From Planctomycetota bacterium (lineage in GTDB: Bacteria > Planctomycetota > MHYJ01 > JACPRB01), in the NCBI GenBank assembly GCA_016200125.1, contig JACQFK010000565.1:1-9855 (forward strand): DNA of 9,855 bases. The letters are read 5' to 3'. The stretch's first letter is position 1; every line of letters starts with the position of its first letter. This document shows positions 1 to 8,007 of the stretch, in pieces. Under the pieces are notes generated by a model, which was given only the letters and a program-made list of their open reading frames with translations, made no database searches and was not told the DNA's origin. Position numbers and translations under genes: made by a program.

Positions 1-1
1 T

Positions 2-1771
2 CTGACCGCCGCCCTGCTGGCCTTCCTCTGCGGCGCCCAGGAGCAGGCGCCGGGACATTGGCCCCAGTGGCGCGGGCCCAACCGCGACAACGTCTCGACA
101 GAGACGGGTCTGCTCAAGGAATGGCCGGAGGGCGGACCCAAGCTGCTGTGGAAGGCGGGCGGGGCGGGGGACGGCGGAGGTCCCGTCTCGGTCGCGGGCG
201 GTCTGATCTTCGTCCTGGGATCCAAGGAGGATAAGTACTGCATCACGGCGCTGAACGGTTCGGGCAAGATCGTCTGGGACCGGCCGATCGGTCCGAAAAC
301 CGGCGAGTACGCGCTGATGCGCTTCCTGGGGCAGTGCTCGGTCACGGTCGACGACGACCGGGTCTACGCCTGCACGGCGCAGGGCCGCCTGCTCTGCATG
401 AAGAGCGGGAACGGCGACACCGTATGGGAGAAGGACTATCAGAAAGATCTCGCCGGGAAGATGAGCTATTTCGCCTACCGCGAGAGCCCGCTGGTCGAAG
501 GCAAGCTCCTGATCTGCGCGGTGGGCGGTCCCCAGGGGACGCTCGCCGCGCTGGACAAGAAGACGGGCGCCGTGGTCTGGAGGAGCGCGGAACTCAAGGA
601 CCCGATGCCGCAGTCGGCGGTCGTCGTCGCCGAGATCGTCGGCGTCCGGCAGTACGTCGTGCTGACGATGAAGAGCGCCGCCGGCATCCGGGCCACGGAC
701 GGACGCCTGCTTTGGCGGACCGATTTCGACGGGAGGACCCTGGTCGCCTCGACTCCGATCGTTCACGACGATCAGGTCCTCGTGACCTCGGGCTACGGAA
801 TCGGATGGAACGCCTTCAAGATCAGCTCGATGGACGGCAAACTCCAGGCGGAGCCCCTCTATTCGGGCAAGCAGACGGGACACCATCGCAGCGTCACTCT
901 CCTGGGGGATCACATCTACGCCTCCGACGGTTCCTTGAAATGCATCGAGTTCAAGACAGGGAAGCAGCTCTGGGGACAAGGGGGCATGGGGACCGCGGCG
1001 GTCCTGGCCGCGGACGGCCTGCTCATCGTCCGCGGCGAGTACAGAGGTGGGCAGGTCCAGCTCTTCGACGCGGATCCCGCCGAATGTCGGCTGAAAGGCC
1101 GCTTCGTCCAGCCGGACCCCTCCAACGAAGGGGGCTACAACCAGGCCGTCCTGGCCGGGGGCCGGCTCTACCTGCGGGATCTGGACTCCATCTACTGTTA
1201 TGACCTGCGCGGGCCGGACTACCAGGAGCCCCCGCCGGTCTGGCGCATCAAGGTGGGCCCGCCGGCGGCCCGGCCCTCCGAACCGGGCAAGGGTCCCGAT
1301 GCCGCCTTCGTGCCGACGCCGCAGGACGTCGTCGAGAAGATGATCGAAGCGGCGAAGATCGCCAAGGACGACCTGGTCTACGACCTCGGCAGCGGCGACG
1401 GCCGCATCGTGATCGCCGCCTCGAAGAACCACGGCTGCAAGTCCGTCGGATTCGAGATCAATCCCGGGCTGGTGGGGGAGTCGCGCTTCAAGGTGAAGCA
1501 GCAGAAGCTGGACGACCTGGTGACGATCGAGGAGAAGGATCTGTTCACGGTCGACCTGGCGCCCGCGAGCGTCGTGATGCTGTATCTCGGCGCGCCGAAC
1601 AACGCGAAGCTGCTTCCTCAATTGAGGAAGCTCAAGCCCGGCTCGAGGATCGTGTCGCACGCCCACCTGCTGGGCGATGCGGGACCGAAGCCCGACCTGG
1701 AGCTCAAGGTCGTCTCCAAGGAGGACCAGGTCGAGCACGCGATCTACGTGTGGACGACGCCGCTGAAATAG
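2..1771 (+). CDS. Exported PQQ-like beta-propeller / SAM methyltransferase-like fusion, copy 1 (5' partial)
   Basis: The reading frame is open from base 2, so the true start lies just left of the window; the internal ATG at 317 would cut off the first propeller blades. The first visible residues (LTAALLAFLCGAQEQ) look like the end of a Sec signal peptide, followed by the planctomycete propeller opening HWPQWRGPNRDN. About 400 residues of PQQ-like repeats follow, with recurring blade ends such as GSGKIVW, KTGAVVW and KTGKQLW. These repeats resemble BamB-type propellers and need not bind PQQ. After a Pro/Ala linker (near 1250-1305) comes a class I methyltransferase-like domain (1307-1768). It has FVPTPQDVV, motif I YDLGSGDGRIVI (1379-1414), an acidic post-I residue in VGFEINP, and GSRIVSH. 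589 residues are visible. It ends 4 bases before copy 2. Substrate and activity are unknown. The domain calls are firm; a role in the envelope is inferred. Confidence 0.88.
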   Translation: MTAALLAFLCGAQEQAPGHWPQWRGPNRDNVSTETGLLKEWPEGGPKLLWKAGGAGDGGGPVSVAGGLIFVLGSKEDKYCITALNGSGKIVWDRPIGPKTGEYALMRFLGQCSVTVDDDRVYACTAQGRLLCMKSGNGDTVWEKDYQKDLAGKMSYFAYRESPLVEGKLLICAVGGPQGTLAALDKKTGAVVWRSAELKDPMPQSAVVVAEIVGVRQYVVLTMKSAAGIRATDGRLLWRTDFDGRTLVASTPIVHDDQVLVTSGYGIGWNAFKISSMDGKLQAEPLYSGKQTGHHRSVTLLGDHIYASDGSLKCIEFKTGKQLWGQGGMGTAAVLAADGLLIVRGEYRGGQVQLFDADPAECRLKGRFVQPDPSNEGGYNQAVLAGGRLYLRDLDSIYCYDLRGPDYQEPPPVWRIKVGPPAARPSEPGKGPDAAFVPTPQDVVEKMIEAAKIAKDDLVYDLGSGDGRIVIAASKNHGCKSVGFEINPGLVGESRFKVKQQKLDDLVTIEEKDLFTVDLAPASVVMLYLGAPNNAKLLPQLRKLKPGSRIVSHAHLLGDAGPKPDLELKVVSKEDQVEHAIYVWTTPLK

Positions 1772-1775
1772 GCTC

Positions 1776-3599
1776 ATGAGATCCTCTCGCTGGTTCGCGG
1801 CTTGTCTCCTCATCCTCGCGTCCTGCTCGGCGGCCGGCGGATACTGGCCGCAGTGGCGGGGACCGAACCGGGACAACGTCTCGACAGAAACGGGTCTCCT
1901 GAAGGAGTGGCCCGAGGGCGGACCGCCGCTGTCCTGGGAGGTCGATGGGATCGGGGAGGGAATCGCCGGCATCGCCGTGGCCGGAGGCCGCGTCTTCCCG
2001 TTGGGGTACTTCGGCGGCACGGAGTTCCTCACGGCGCTCGACGAGCGGACGGGCCGGCGCCTATGGGTGGCGCCCATCGGCACCACGAACGGGATCGTGC
2101 AGCACGTGCTGATGCGCTGGCTCATGCAGCGGGCCCCGACGGTGGACGAGGACCGGGTCTACGCCTTCTCGGGGGACGGTCAGCTGAGCTGCCTGGACGT
2201 CCGCGACGGCCATCAGCTTTGGCGGAGAGACTACGTCGAGCATCTCGGAGGGACGAGATCGCCGCGCGGCAGCTGCGACTATCCGCTCGTCGACGGCGAC
2301 CGCCTCATCTGCGTCATCGGCGGCCCGGCCCCGGCGATGGTCGCGCTGGACAAGCGGACGGGGCGTGAGCTCTGGCGCAGCGCGACGACCGAGAGCGGGT
2401 CCTCGTCCTACTGGTCCGGAGAGTGGGGGGCCACGGTCGTCTCCGAGGTCGGAGGCGTGCGGCAGTACGTGGCCTACATGAGGCAGGGCCTGTTCGGCTT
2501 CAGGGCCGTCGACGGAACGCTTCTCTGGAGCTACGACCGCATCCTCACGCCGGGAAACTACGGTTATCCGCAAACCCCGATCGTCGCAGGCGACTCCGTG
2601 ATCGCCACCAGCGGATGGATGGGCCGGCTCGTCCGGTTGAAGCTGGTTCCCTGCGGCGAGGCTTTCGAGGCCCGGGAGGAGTATGCCCTGGATCGGATGG
2701 CCTTCCAGTTCACGCAGGACAGCTCCGTGCTGAGCGGGCCGCATCTCTATGGAGTGCCGAGCTCTCCGGCTCATCTGATCTGCCTCGAGGCGGCGACCGG
2801 AAAGACGGCGTGGAAAGAGCGCTGGCCCAAACCGCAGAGCGGATCCTTCACCTGCGCCGAAGGGCGACTCTACCTGAAGACCTCCAAAGGCGAGGTGACA
2901 CTGATTGAGGCCTCCCCGGAGAAGCCGGTCGTCAAGGGCCGATTCCAGATCGGCGATCACAAGGACGGTGCGGGGGCGACGATCCCTGTCGTGGCGGGCG
3001 GATGCCTGTACCTGCGCGACGAAGGCCGCCTGTTCCGCTACGATGTGCGCGGGGGGGCCCGGCCTGTCCCCTCGCGGATCCGGCTCGCGCCCCCGGCGGC
3101 AGAGCCCCCTCCTCCCGGCCGCGCCGTTTTCGTCTCCACCCCCCAGGACGTGGTCGAACGGATGCTCCGGCTGGCCGGCGTGACGGACAAGGACCTGGTC
3201 TACGACCTGGGCAGCGGCGACGGCCGGATCGTCTTCACGGCCGCGCGGGACCATTCGGCGAAGGCGGTCGGGATCGAGATCGACCCGGAACTCGTGCGAA
3301 GCTCCCAGAAATGCATCGCGGCCCTGGGCCTTCAGTCCCTCGTCACGATCGAGCAGAAGGACATGTACGGAGTCGACTTGTCCGCAGTCAGCGTCGTCGC
3401 CGTCTACCTCCCCGAAGCCTTTCTCGAGAAGCTGAAGCCCCAGCTCGCGAAGCTGCCGCGCGGCGCGAGGATCGTCTCGCACCAGTTCAGGATTCCCGGG
3501 TTCCTGCCGGACCGGGAACTGGCGGGGACCTCGCAGGAGGACGGGGCCTCGCACACGATCTACCTGTACGAAGCGCCGTTCAGGGAGACCGCGAAATGA
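1776..3599 (+). CDS. Putative lipoprotein: PQQ-like beta-propeller / SAM methyltransferase-like fusion, copy 2
   Basis: This 607-residue protein has the same architecture as copy 1. The N-terminus MRSSRWFAACLLILASC fits a lipoprotein signal with lipobox LASC, making Cys17 the probable lipidated residue. YWPQWRGPNRDN follows at 23-34. PQQ-like propeller repeats run to about residue 425, with blade ends RTGRRLW, RTGRELW, DGTLLW and ATGKTAW. A proline-rich linker (about 426-450) leads to the methyltransferase-like domain (about 451-600). It has YDLGSGDGRIVF at 476-487, VGIEIDPELV, a TIEQKD segment and GARIVSHQF. The SAM-binding glycine motif and following acid are preserved, so nothing visible argues that the fold is degenerate. 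The start codon lies 4 bases after the copy 1 stop with no strong ribosome binding site, suggesting translational coupling. It overlaps copy 3 by ATGA. A cytoplasmic protein is an alternative only if the signal is not used. The methyl acceptor is unknown. Confidence 0.9.
   Translation: MRSSRWFAACLLILASCSAAGGYWPQWRGPNRDNVSTETGLLKEWPEGGPPLSWEVDGIGEGIAGIAVAGGRVFPLGYFGGTEFLTALDERTGRRLWVAPIGTTNGIVQHVLMRWLMQRAPTVDEDRVYAFSGDGQLSCLDVRDGHQLWRRDYVEHLGGTRSPRGSCDYPLVDGDRLICVIGGPAPAMVALDKRTGRELWRSATTESGSSSYWSGEWGATVVSEVGGVRQYVAYMRQGLFGFRAVDGTLLWSYDRILTPGNYGYPQTPIVAGDSVIATSGWMGRLVRLKLVPCGEAFEAREEYALDRMAFQFTQDSSVLSGPHLYGVPSSPAHLICLEAATGKTAWKERWPKPQSGSFTCAEGRLYLKTSKGEVTLIEASPEKPVVKGRFQIGDHKDGAGATIPVVAGGCLYLRDEGRLFRYDVRGGARPVPSRIRLAPPAAEPPPPGRAVFVSTPQDVVERMLRLAGVTDKDLVYDLGSGDGRIVFTAARDHSAKAVGIEIDPELVRSSQKCIAALGLQSLVTIEQKDMYGVDLSAVSVVAVYLPEAFLEKLKPQLAKLPRGARIVSHQFRIPGFLPDRELAGTSQEDGASHTIYLYEAPFRETAK
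3582..3587 (+). promoter_or_regulatory. Ribosome binding site deciding the start of copy 3
   Basis: AGGGAG lies inside the 3' end of copy 2, 8 bases before ATG 3596. Together with the ATGA stop/start overlap and the signal-like N-terminus that follows, it supports 3596 over upstream in-frame ATGs such as 3002, which would read through copy 2 out of frame. Confidence 0.6.
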
Positions 3600-5440
3600 G
3601 GGGGGCGTTCGCCTCGTGCCTTCTGGCCGCCGCCTCCTGCGCCGCGCCGCAGGGGCCGCCGATCGACTGGTCGCTGGAGAAGGGGAAGGAACGGAATGTC
3701 GCCTGGAGCGCCGGGCTGGGCTCTTTCAGCTTCGGCTCGCCGGTGGTCTCGGGCGGACTGGTCTGGGTGGGAACCAACAACGAGACTCCGAGGGACCCCG
3801 CGTGCAAGGTCGATGCCTCGGTCCTGATGGCCTTCCGGGAGCGGGACGGACGCTTCCTGTGGCAGCACGCCAGTCCGAGGAGGAAGGAATTCTACCGGCA
3901 CGGCGACTGGGGACGCTTTCCCCTGCGCTGCACGCCGCTCGTCGAAGGCGACCGACTCTGGTTCGTCAACAACTGCTGGGAGGCGATCTGCCTCGACATC
4001 GGCCAGCTCAGGCGCGGGGAATGCGTGGCGATCGAACTCTGGAGAACGGACCTGATCGAGCGGACCGGAGCCTGGCCTCAGGTCCTCGGCATGGGCTTCG
4101 GGATCGCCCTTTCCATCGGCCCCTCCCTCCAGGGGAGGATCTACGTCTCCACGGGAAACGGGTTGGATTGGAAGACGCAGAAACCCGCGCGTCCGGACGC
4201 TCCGGCCTTCGTGTGCCTCGACATGAACAGCGGCGAGGTCATCGGACGGGAGCGCTCCGGCATCAGCGCGAGGACCCGGACGGCGAATTGGTCGAGTCCG
4301 GTCACGGCCTCGGTCGGCGGGCGAGCGCTGATACTCTTCGGAGGCGGCGACGGATTCCTCTATGCCTTCGATCCCGTTCCTTCCGAGTCCGGCACCCTGC
4401 GCGAACTCTGGAGGGCGGATTGCCGGCGGAGCGAGGGCGAGGCGTCGGCCATCGCCTCCAGGCCCGTCGTGCATCAGGGTCGGGTCTACGTCGCCCTCGG
4501 CGAGGACGGCGACACCCAGGGTCCGGGAAACTTGGTCTGCGTCGATCTGGCGACGGGCCGGCGGATCTGGAACTCGCCCGACTTCAGCCTCACTCTGAGC
4601 ACTCCCCTGATTCATGAGGGCCGGCTGATCGCGGCGAGCGGCGAGGGGATCGTGCACTGCTTCGACGCCGCCAGCGGCAAAAAGATCTGGGAGTACGACA
4701 GTCTCTCCTTGATCGTCTCATCGCCGATCCTGGCGGACGGCCGCGTCTACCTTTCCAACAGCGACGATGAGCTCCTGATCGTGGATGTGAGGGCGCCGGA
4801 CCGGCAGCCGGTCGTCCTGAAGCGCGAAGCGGCCGGCTGCGGCCTCTCGACGCCGCAGTTCGCCGACGGCACGCTCTACGTCGCCGGCGGGCGCCGGCTT
4901 TACGCGATCCGCGAGGGCGAGCCGGGAGCGCCGGCGCCGTCAACGGAAGCCGCGAAGCGCGGCCGCGCAGCGGATGCGCTCCACCTGCCGACGCCCGGGG
5001 ATGTCGTGACGAAGCTCCTCGAGCTCGCGGCCCTGAAGGAGTCCGACCTCCTCTACGACCTGGGGAGCGGCGACGGCCGCATCGTGATCGCGGCGGTCCG
5101 GGACTTCAAGTGCCGGAGCGTGGGCGTCGAGATCGGTCGCGACCTGGTCGAGCGGTCGCGGGAAGGGATCCGGGGAGCGCATCTCGAGGAGCGGGCGCGG
5201 ATTGAGCACGAGGATCTGCTCAAGGCCGACTTCAGCAGGGCGACCGTGGTCGTTCTCTACGTGGGCGATCGGCTCAACCGTCTCCTGCTGCCGAAACTGA
5301 AAGAACTCGCGCCGGGCTCGCGCATCGTGTCGCACGAGTTCGCGATTCCGGGCCTGAGCCCCGAGCGCGTCGTCAAGGTCCCTTCCCGGGAGGATCAGCG
5401 CGACCACACGTTGTACCTGTATGCCATACGCCCGAGGTGA
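3596..5440 (+). CDS. Exported PQQ-like beta-propeller (different subfamily) / SAM methyltransferase-like fusion, copy 3
   Basis: The frame is open well upstream, but I place the start at ATG 3596. It overlaps the previous stop as ATGA, has AGGGAG at 3582-3587 with an 8-base spacer, and begins a signal-like sequence MRGAFASCLLAAASC; Cys15 could be lipidated, although the lipobox is imperfect. The product is 614 residues. The propeller (about 20-440) lacks the WPQWRG opening of copies 1 and 2. It instead carries NVAWSAGLGS, VWVGTNN, KVDASVLMAFRERDG, NWSSPVTA and GGGDGFLYAFDP, which resemble another planctomycete PQQ-like propeller subfamily. Blade ends include ATGRRIW and ASGKKIW. A linker (about 441-461) precedes the methyltransferase-like domain (462-614), with YDLGSGDGRIVI from 487, VGVEIGRDLV and GSRIVSHEF. 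So the same C-terminal module is joined to a different propeller type. Function is unknown; its place in the operon with copies 1 and 2 implies a shared role. Confidence 0.88.
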   Translation: MRGAFASCLLAAASCAAPQGPPIDWSLEKGKERNVAWSAGLGSFSFGSPVVSGGLVWVGTNNETPRDPACKVDASVLMAFRERDGRFLWQHASPRRKEFYRHGDWGRFPLRCTPLVEGDRLWFVNNCWEAICLDIGQLRRGECVAIELWRTDLIERTGAWPQVLGMGFGIALSIGPSLQGRIYVSTGNGLDWKTQKPARPDAPAFVCLDMNSGEVIGRERSGISARTRTANWSSPVTASVGGRALILFGGGDGFLYAFDPVPSESGTLRELWRADCRRSEGEASAIASRPVVHQGRVYVALGEDGDTQGPGNLVCVDLATGRRIWNSPDFSLTLSTPLIHEGRLIAASGEGIVHCFDAASGKKIWEYDSLSLIVSSPILADGRVYLSNSDDELLIVDVRAPDRQPVVLKREAAGCGLSTPQFADGTLYVAGGRRLYAIREGEPGAPAPSTEAAKRGRAADALHLPTPGDVVTKLLELAALKESDLLYDLGSGDGRIVIAAVRDFKCRSVGVEIGRDLVERSREGIRGAHLEERARIEHEDLLKADFSRATVVVLYVGDRLNRLLLPKLKELAPGSRIVSHEFAIPGLSPERVVKVPSREDQRDHTLYLYAIRPR

Positions 5441-5443
5441 CCG

Positions 5444-6673
5444 TCAGAACAGCGAGCGGATCGGAGTGCCGCCGTCGGTCAGGGTCGCCGTGCCGCCGAA
5501 CTCCGTGCGGAAGCGGCGTTTGGGGTCGACGCCGAAGGCGCTGAACAGCGTCGCGAACAAGTCGGGGACTCCGACCTGGTCCTTCACGATGTTCGCGCCC
5601 AGCCGGTCGGTCTCGCCGACGATTCGTCCGCCCTGCAGGCCCCCGCCGCCCAGCACCGCGCAGCTGACCCGCGGATAGTGGTCCCGGCCGTTCCGCACAT
5701 TGATCGACGGCGTGCGGCCGAACTCGCCCATCCAGAGGATCACCGTCTCGTCCAGCAGCCCGCGGGCGTCGAGGTCGTCCATGAGCGCGGCCCAGGGGCC
5801 GTCGATCGTGCCGCAGAGTTCGTTCACGCGGGAGAAGTTGTCGACGTGCGTGTCCCAGCCGTCCTGGTGGATCTCGACGAAGCGGACGCCGGATTCGAGC
5901 AGGCGCCGCGCCGCCAGGCAGCGCTGTCCGAACGCGCTCTGCCCGTAGCGCTCCCGGTCGCGGCTGGGCTCCGACTCGAGGTCGAGCGCGCGGGCGAAGG
6001 CGGTGTCCGACAGTTCCTCTAGCTTGCGAAGCATCTCCTCGCGGCCCGCGAGGACGTCTGCGGAGTGGCTGTCGTCGAACTCCCGGTCCAGGGTCCGCAG
6101 GAAGGCGATGCGCTCCTTCTTCCGACCGACGGCGCGGAGCGACTCGAGGGCCTGGCGGAGGTCGTCGACGGAGAAGGGGGCGTGGGCCGCGCCGAGCCAG
6201 GCGGGTCCGAAGCCGGCCGCGCCGAGCGTGACGTACTTGGGGATCTTCGCCTCCGGCGTCTCCTTCGAGATCATGGCGCCCAGCGCGGGGCGGGAAAACC
6301 CTTCCACCAGGGGAAAGCCCGTGTGGAAGAGGTACTGGCCGCGCAGATGGTCGCCTTCCTTCGAGGTGATCGAGCGGACGATCGACAGCTTCTTCATCCG
6401 CTTGGCGATCTGGGGAAGGGCCTCCGAGATGCGAACTCCGCGGGCGGCCGTATCGATGGCCTTGGTCGGCCCGCCCGTCTCCTCCCCCGGCTTGGGGTCG
6501 AAGGTGTCGACGTGGCTGGGGCCGCCGTCCATCCAGAGCGCTACGCAGCGCTTCGCCCGTCCGGTGGAGTCCTGCGCGAAGAGGTCCTGCGCGCGGTGCC
6601 GGAGCGCGGTGGCGAAGAATCCGCCCAGCGAGCCGCCGAGGAAGGTGCGCCGGTTGCAGCAGTTCATAAGCAT
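5444..6673 (-). CDS. DUF1501 family protein with twin-arginine signal
   Basis: DUF1501 proteins are abundant in planctomycetes, have an alkaline phosphatase/sulfatase-like fold and have no settled function. Numbering from ATG 6673 (409 residues), the N-terminus has NRRTFLGG with twin arginines at 8-9, the usual Tat signal of this family. Family landmarks follow: ALWMDGGPSHVDTFDPKP, ALPQIAKRMKKLSIVRS, a GDH segment, WDTH at 273-276, GEFGRTP at 316-322, GRDHYP at 329-334, and VLGGGGLQGGRIVGETD. The histidine and aspartate motifs are intact. It is slightly shorter than the 430-480 residues common in the family. The start is uncertain by a few codons: TTG 6676, ATG 6673 (a TGATG overlap with the upstream stop) and ATG 6667 are all possible. 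I chose 6673 because of the overlap, which suggests coupling to the DUF1549/DUF1553 gene, its usual partner. It converges on the propeller operon with 3 bases between stops. Confidence 0.93.
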   Translation of the reverse strand: MLMNCCNRRTFLGGSLGGFFATALRHRAQDLFAQDSTGRAKRCVALWMDGGPSHVDTFDPKPGEETGGPTKAIDTAARGVRISEALPQIAKRMKKLSIVRSITSKEGDHLRGQYLFHTGFPLVEGFSRPALGAMISKETPEAKIPKYVTLGAAGFGPAWLGAAHAPFSVDDLRQALESLRAVGRKKERIAFLRTLDREFDDSHSADVLAGREEMLRKLEELSDTAFARALDLESEPSRDRERYGQSAFGQRCLAARRLLESGVRFVEIHQDGWDTHVDNFSRVNELCGTIDGPWAALMDDLDARGLLDETVILWMGEFGRTPSINVRNGRDHYPRVSCAVLGGGGLQGGRIVGETDRLGANIVKDQVGVPDLFATLFSAFGVDPKRRFRTEFGGTATLTDGGTPIRSLF

Positions 6674-8007
6674 CAATGGTTGAAGTAGAACTCGTTCGAA
6701 TTGGCCAGCGCGAAGACGATTTCGGCCGGCGCGCGCCCCTTGCAGAGCTCCCGTTCGCGGGCGCTGGGCGACCGGGAGAGGAGCCGGAGATAGAGGTCGT
6801 CGAGGGAGCCGTCCGGGGTCTTGAGGTCCAGCGTGAGCTTGGTCATCAGGTCCTGCACCGTCTCACGATAGCGCCAGACGTTGGAGAAATCCTCGCCGAG
6901 GGAGCGGCCCACGAAGGTGCGGATGAAGGCCTCCCTCCGGTTCTTGAATTCCCCCGCCTCGAGGGCCGCCGCGAGCGAATCGAAGAGCTGCTCCGGGGTG
7001 AGCGGCTTGAGGACGCGTCCGGCGAAGAGGGCCTCCGCCTTGGGGTCCCGCGTCCCGTGCCGCGACGAGCGCCGGTAGGCGTCCGACGTGCAGACCGCCC
7101 GGATCAGGGCCTTCACGTCGAAGTTCGTCCGGCTCGCCTCCCCGGCCAGGAACTCCAGCAGCTTGGGGACCGAGGGCTTGTTCTTGAGGTTGAAGTCGTC
7201 GGGCGGGTCGACGATCCCGCGGCCCATGAAGTGGTACCAGATGCGGTTGGCGAAGGTCCGGGCGAAGGGCTTGCTCGTCGTGATGAAGTAGGCGAGGTCG
7301 TCCCGCCAGCGGGACGTCACGGGCTGGGCGCCCGTCAGGAAGCGGGGCCGGGCGCCGCCCGCGCGGTCCGGGTTGTCCCGGATCCGCGTGTTGCCGGCCA
7401 TCAGCTCCTCCCGCTGGAGGGGGACGAAGAAGCGGGCCATCTCCTCGTAGTCCTTCTGGGTCCAGCGGTCGAAGGGATGATCGTGGCAGCGGGCGCAGTC
7501 CAGCCGGATGCCCAGGAACATGCGGGAGATCTTGATCGCGGGGTCGACCGAGTTGTGGAGGATGAAGTTCACCGAGCCGTCGACGCTCGAGACGCCGGAG
7601 GCCGCGATGAGCTCGGCCGCGATCCGGTCGTAGGGCGCGTTCTCGCGGAACTTCTTCTCCAGCCAGAAGCGGAGGCCGTCGCGCTGGGAATTGAAGGCGC
7701 CCGAGTATCCGTTCAGCATCGCCGTCCAGGTCTCGGACCAGAAGCGGGGGAAGTCCGGGCCGGCCAGCAGCTCGTCGATCTTCGCCGCCCGGTCGGGCTT
7801 GGCGAGGAAGGCGCGGAGCTCGGCGACCCGGGGCACGCGGCCGATCAGGTCCAGGCTCGCCCGCCGCAGGAACTCGGCGTCGTCGCAGAGCGGCGCGGGC
7901 CGGAGGCCCGGCTCTTCCCAGGTCTCGGCGAGCAGGGCGTCGATGCGCGATTCCCCGGGCCCCGCCAGCAGGGCGACGATGAGAAGGGCGCTAGTCCTTG
8001 AGATCAT
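6673..8007 (-). CDS. Compact DUF1549/DUF1553 protein with CxxCH motif
   Basis: This 444-residue exported protein joins the two domains DUF1549 and DUF1553, a planctomycete hallmark usually encoded beside DUF1501. A Sec-type signal is seen at 1-20 (MISRTSALLIVALLAGPGES). The DUF1549 part includes DDAEFLRRASLDLIGRVP (42-59) and CARCHDHPFDRW (171-182), whose CxxCH resembles a c-type haem site. The DUF1553 part includes FANRIWYHFMGRGIVDPPDDF (about 252-272) and the characteristic ending FALANSNEFYFNH. Many relatives are 500-1000 residues and add an N-terminal cytochrome-like domain; this one has none and appears to be a minimal form, not a truncation, because both ends of the family are present. 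The start overlaps the 3' end of the upstream gene by 17 bases, and its stop overlaps the DUF1501 start. An AGGA sits 3 bases from the ATG, unusually close. Function is unproven; a redox role is suggested only by CxxCH. Confidence 0.92.
   Translation of the reverse strand: MISRTSALLIVALLAGPGESRIDALLAETWEEPGLRPAPLCDDAEFLRRASLDLIGRVPRVAELRAFLAKPDRAAKIDELLAGPDFPRFWSETWTAMLNGYSGAFNSQRDGLRFWLEKKFRENAPYDRIAAELIAASGVSSVDGSVNFILHNSVDPAIKISRMFLGIRLDCARCHDHPFDRWTQKDYEEMARFFVPLQREELMAGNTRIRDNPDRAGGARPRFLTGAQPVTSRWRDDLAYFITTSKPFARTFANRIWYHFMGRGIVDPPDDFNLKNKPSVPKLLEFLAGEASRTNFDVKALIRAVCTSDAYRRSSRHGTRDPKAEALFAGRVLKPLTPEQLFDSLAAALEAGEFKNRREAFIRTFVGRSLGEDFSNVWRYRETVQDLMTKLTLDLKTPDGSLDDLYLRLLSRSPSARERELCKGRAPAEIVFALANSNEFYFNH

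Noticed and set aside
317..319. ATG 317 as the start of copy 1
   Set aside because: The same frame continues to the left edge with a signal-like sequence and the WPQWRGPNRDN opening shared with copy 2, so the gene is 5' partial.
2061..3554. A 497-codon open frame on the minus strand opposite copy 2
   Set aside because: It is antisense to a gene with clear propeller and methyltransferase motifs, and its protein is arginine/glycine-rich low-complexity sequence typical of high-GC shadow frames.
3002..3595. An N-terminal extension of copy 3 starting at 3002
   Set aside because: This stretch overlaps the methyltransferase domain of copy 2 in another frame and reads as Arg/Pro-rich noise; the signal peptide and ribosome binding site point to 3596.
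5417..5436. Short palindrome GTATGCCATAC near the copy 3 stop as a terminator
   Set aside because: The arms are 5 bases with a 1-base centre, which cannot fold as a hairpin, and no U-run follows.
6676..8001. A 441-codon open frame on the plus strand opposite the DUF1549/DUF1553 gene
   Set aside because: The minus strand carries recognisable family motifs; the plus-strand product has a skewed Val/Glu/Gly/Arg composition and no recognisable motif.
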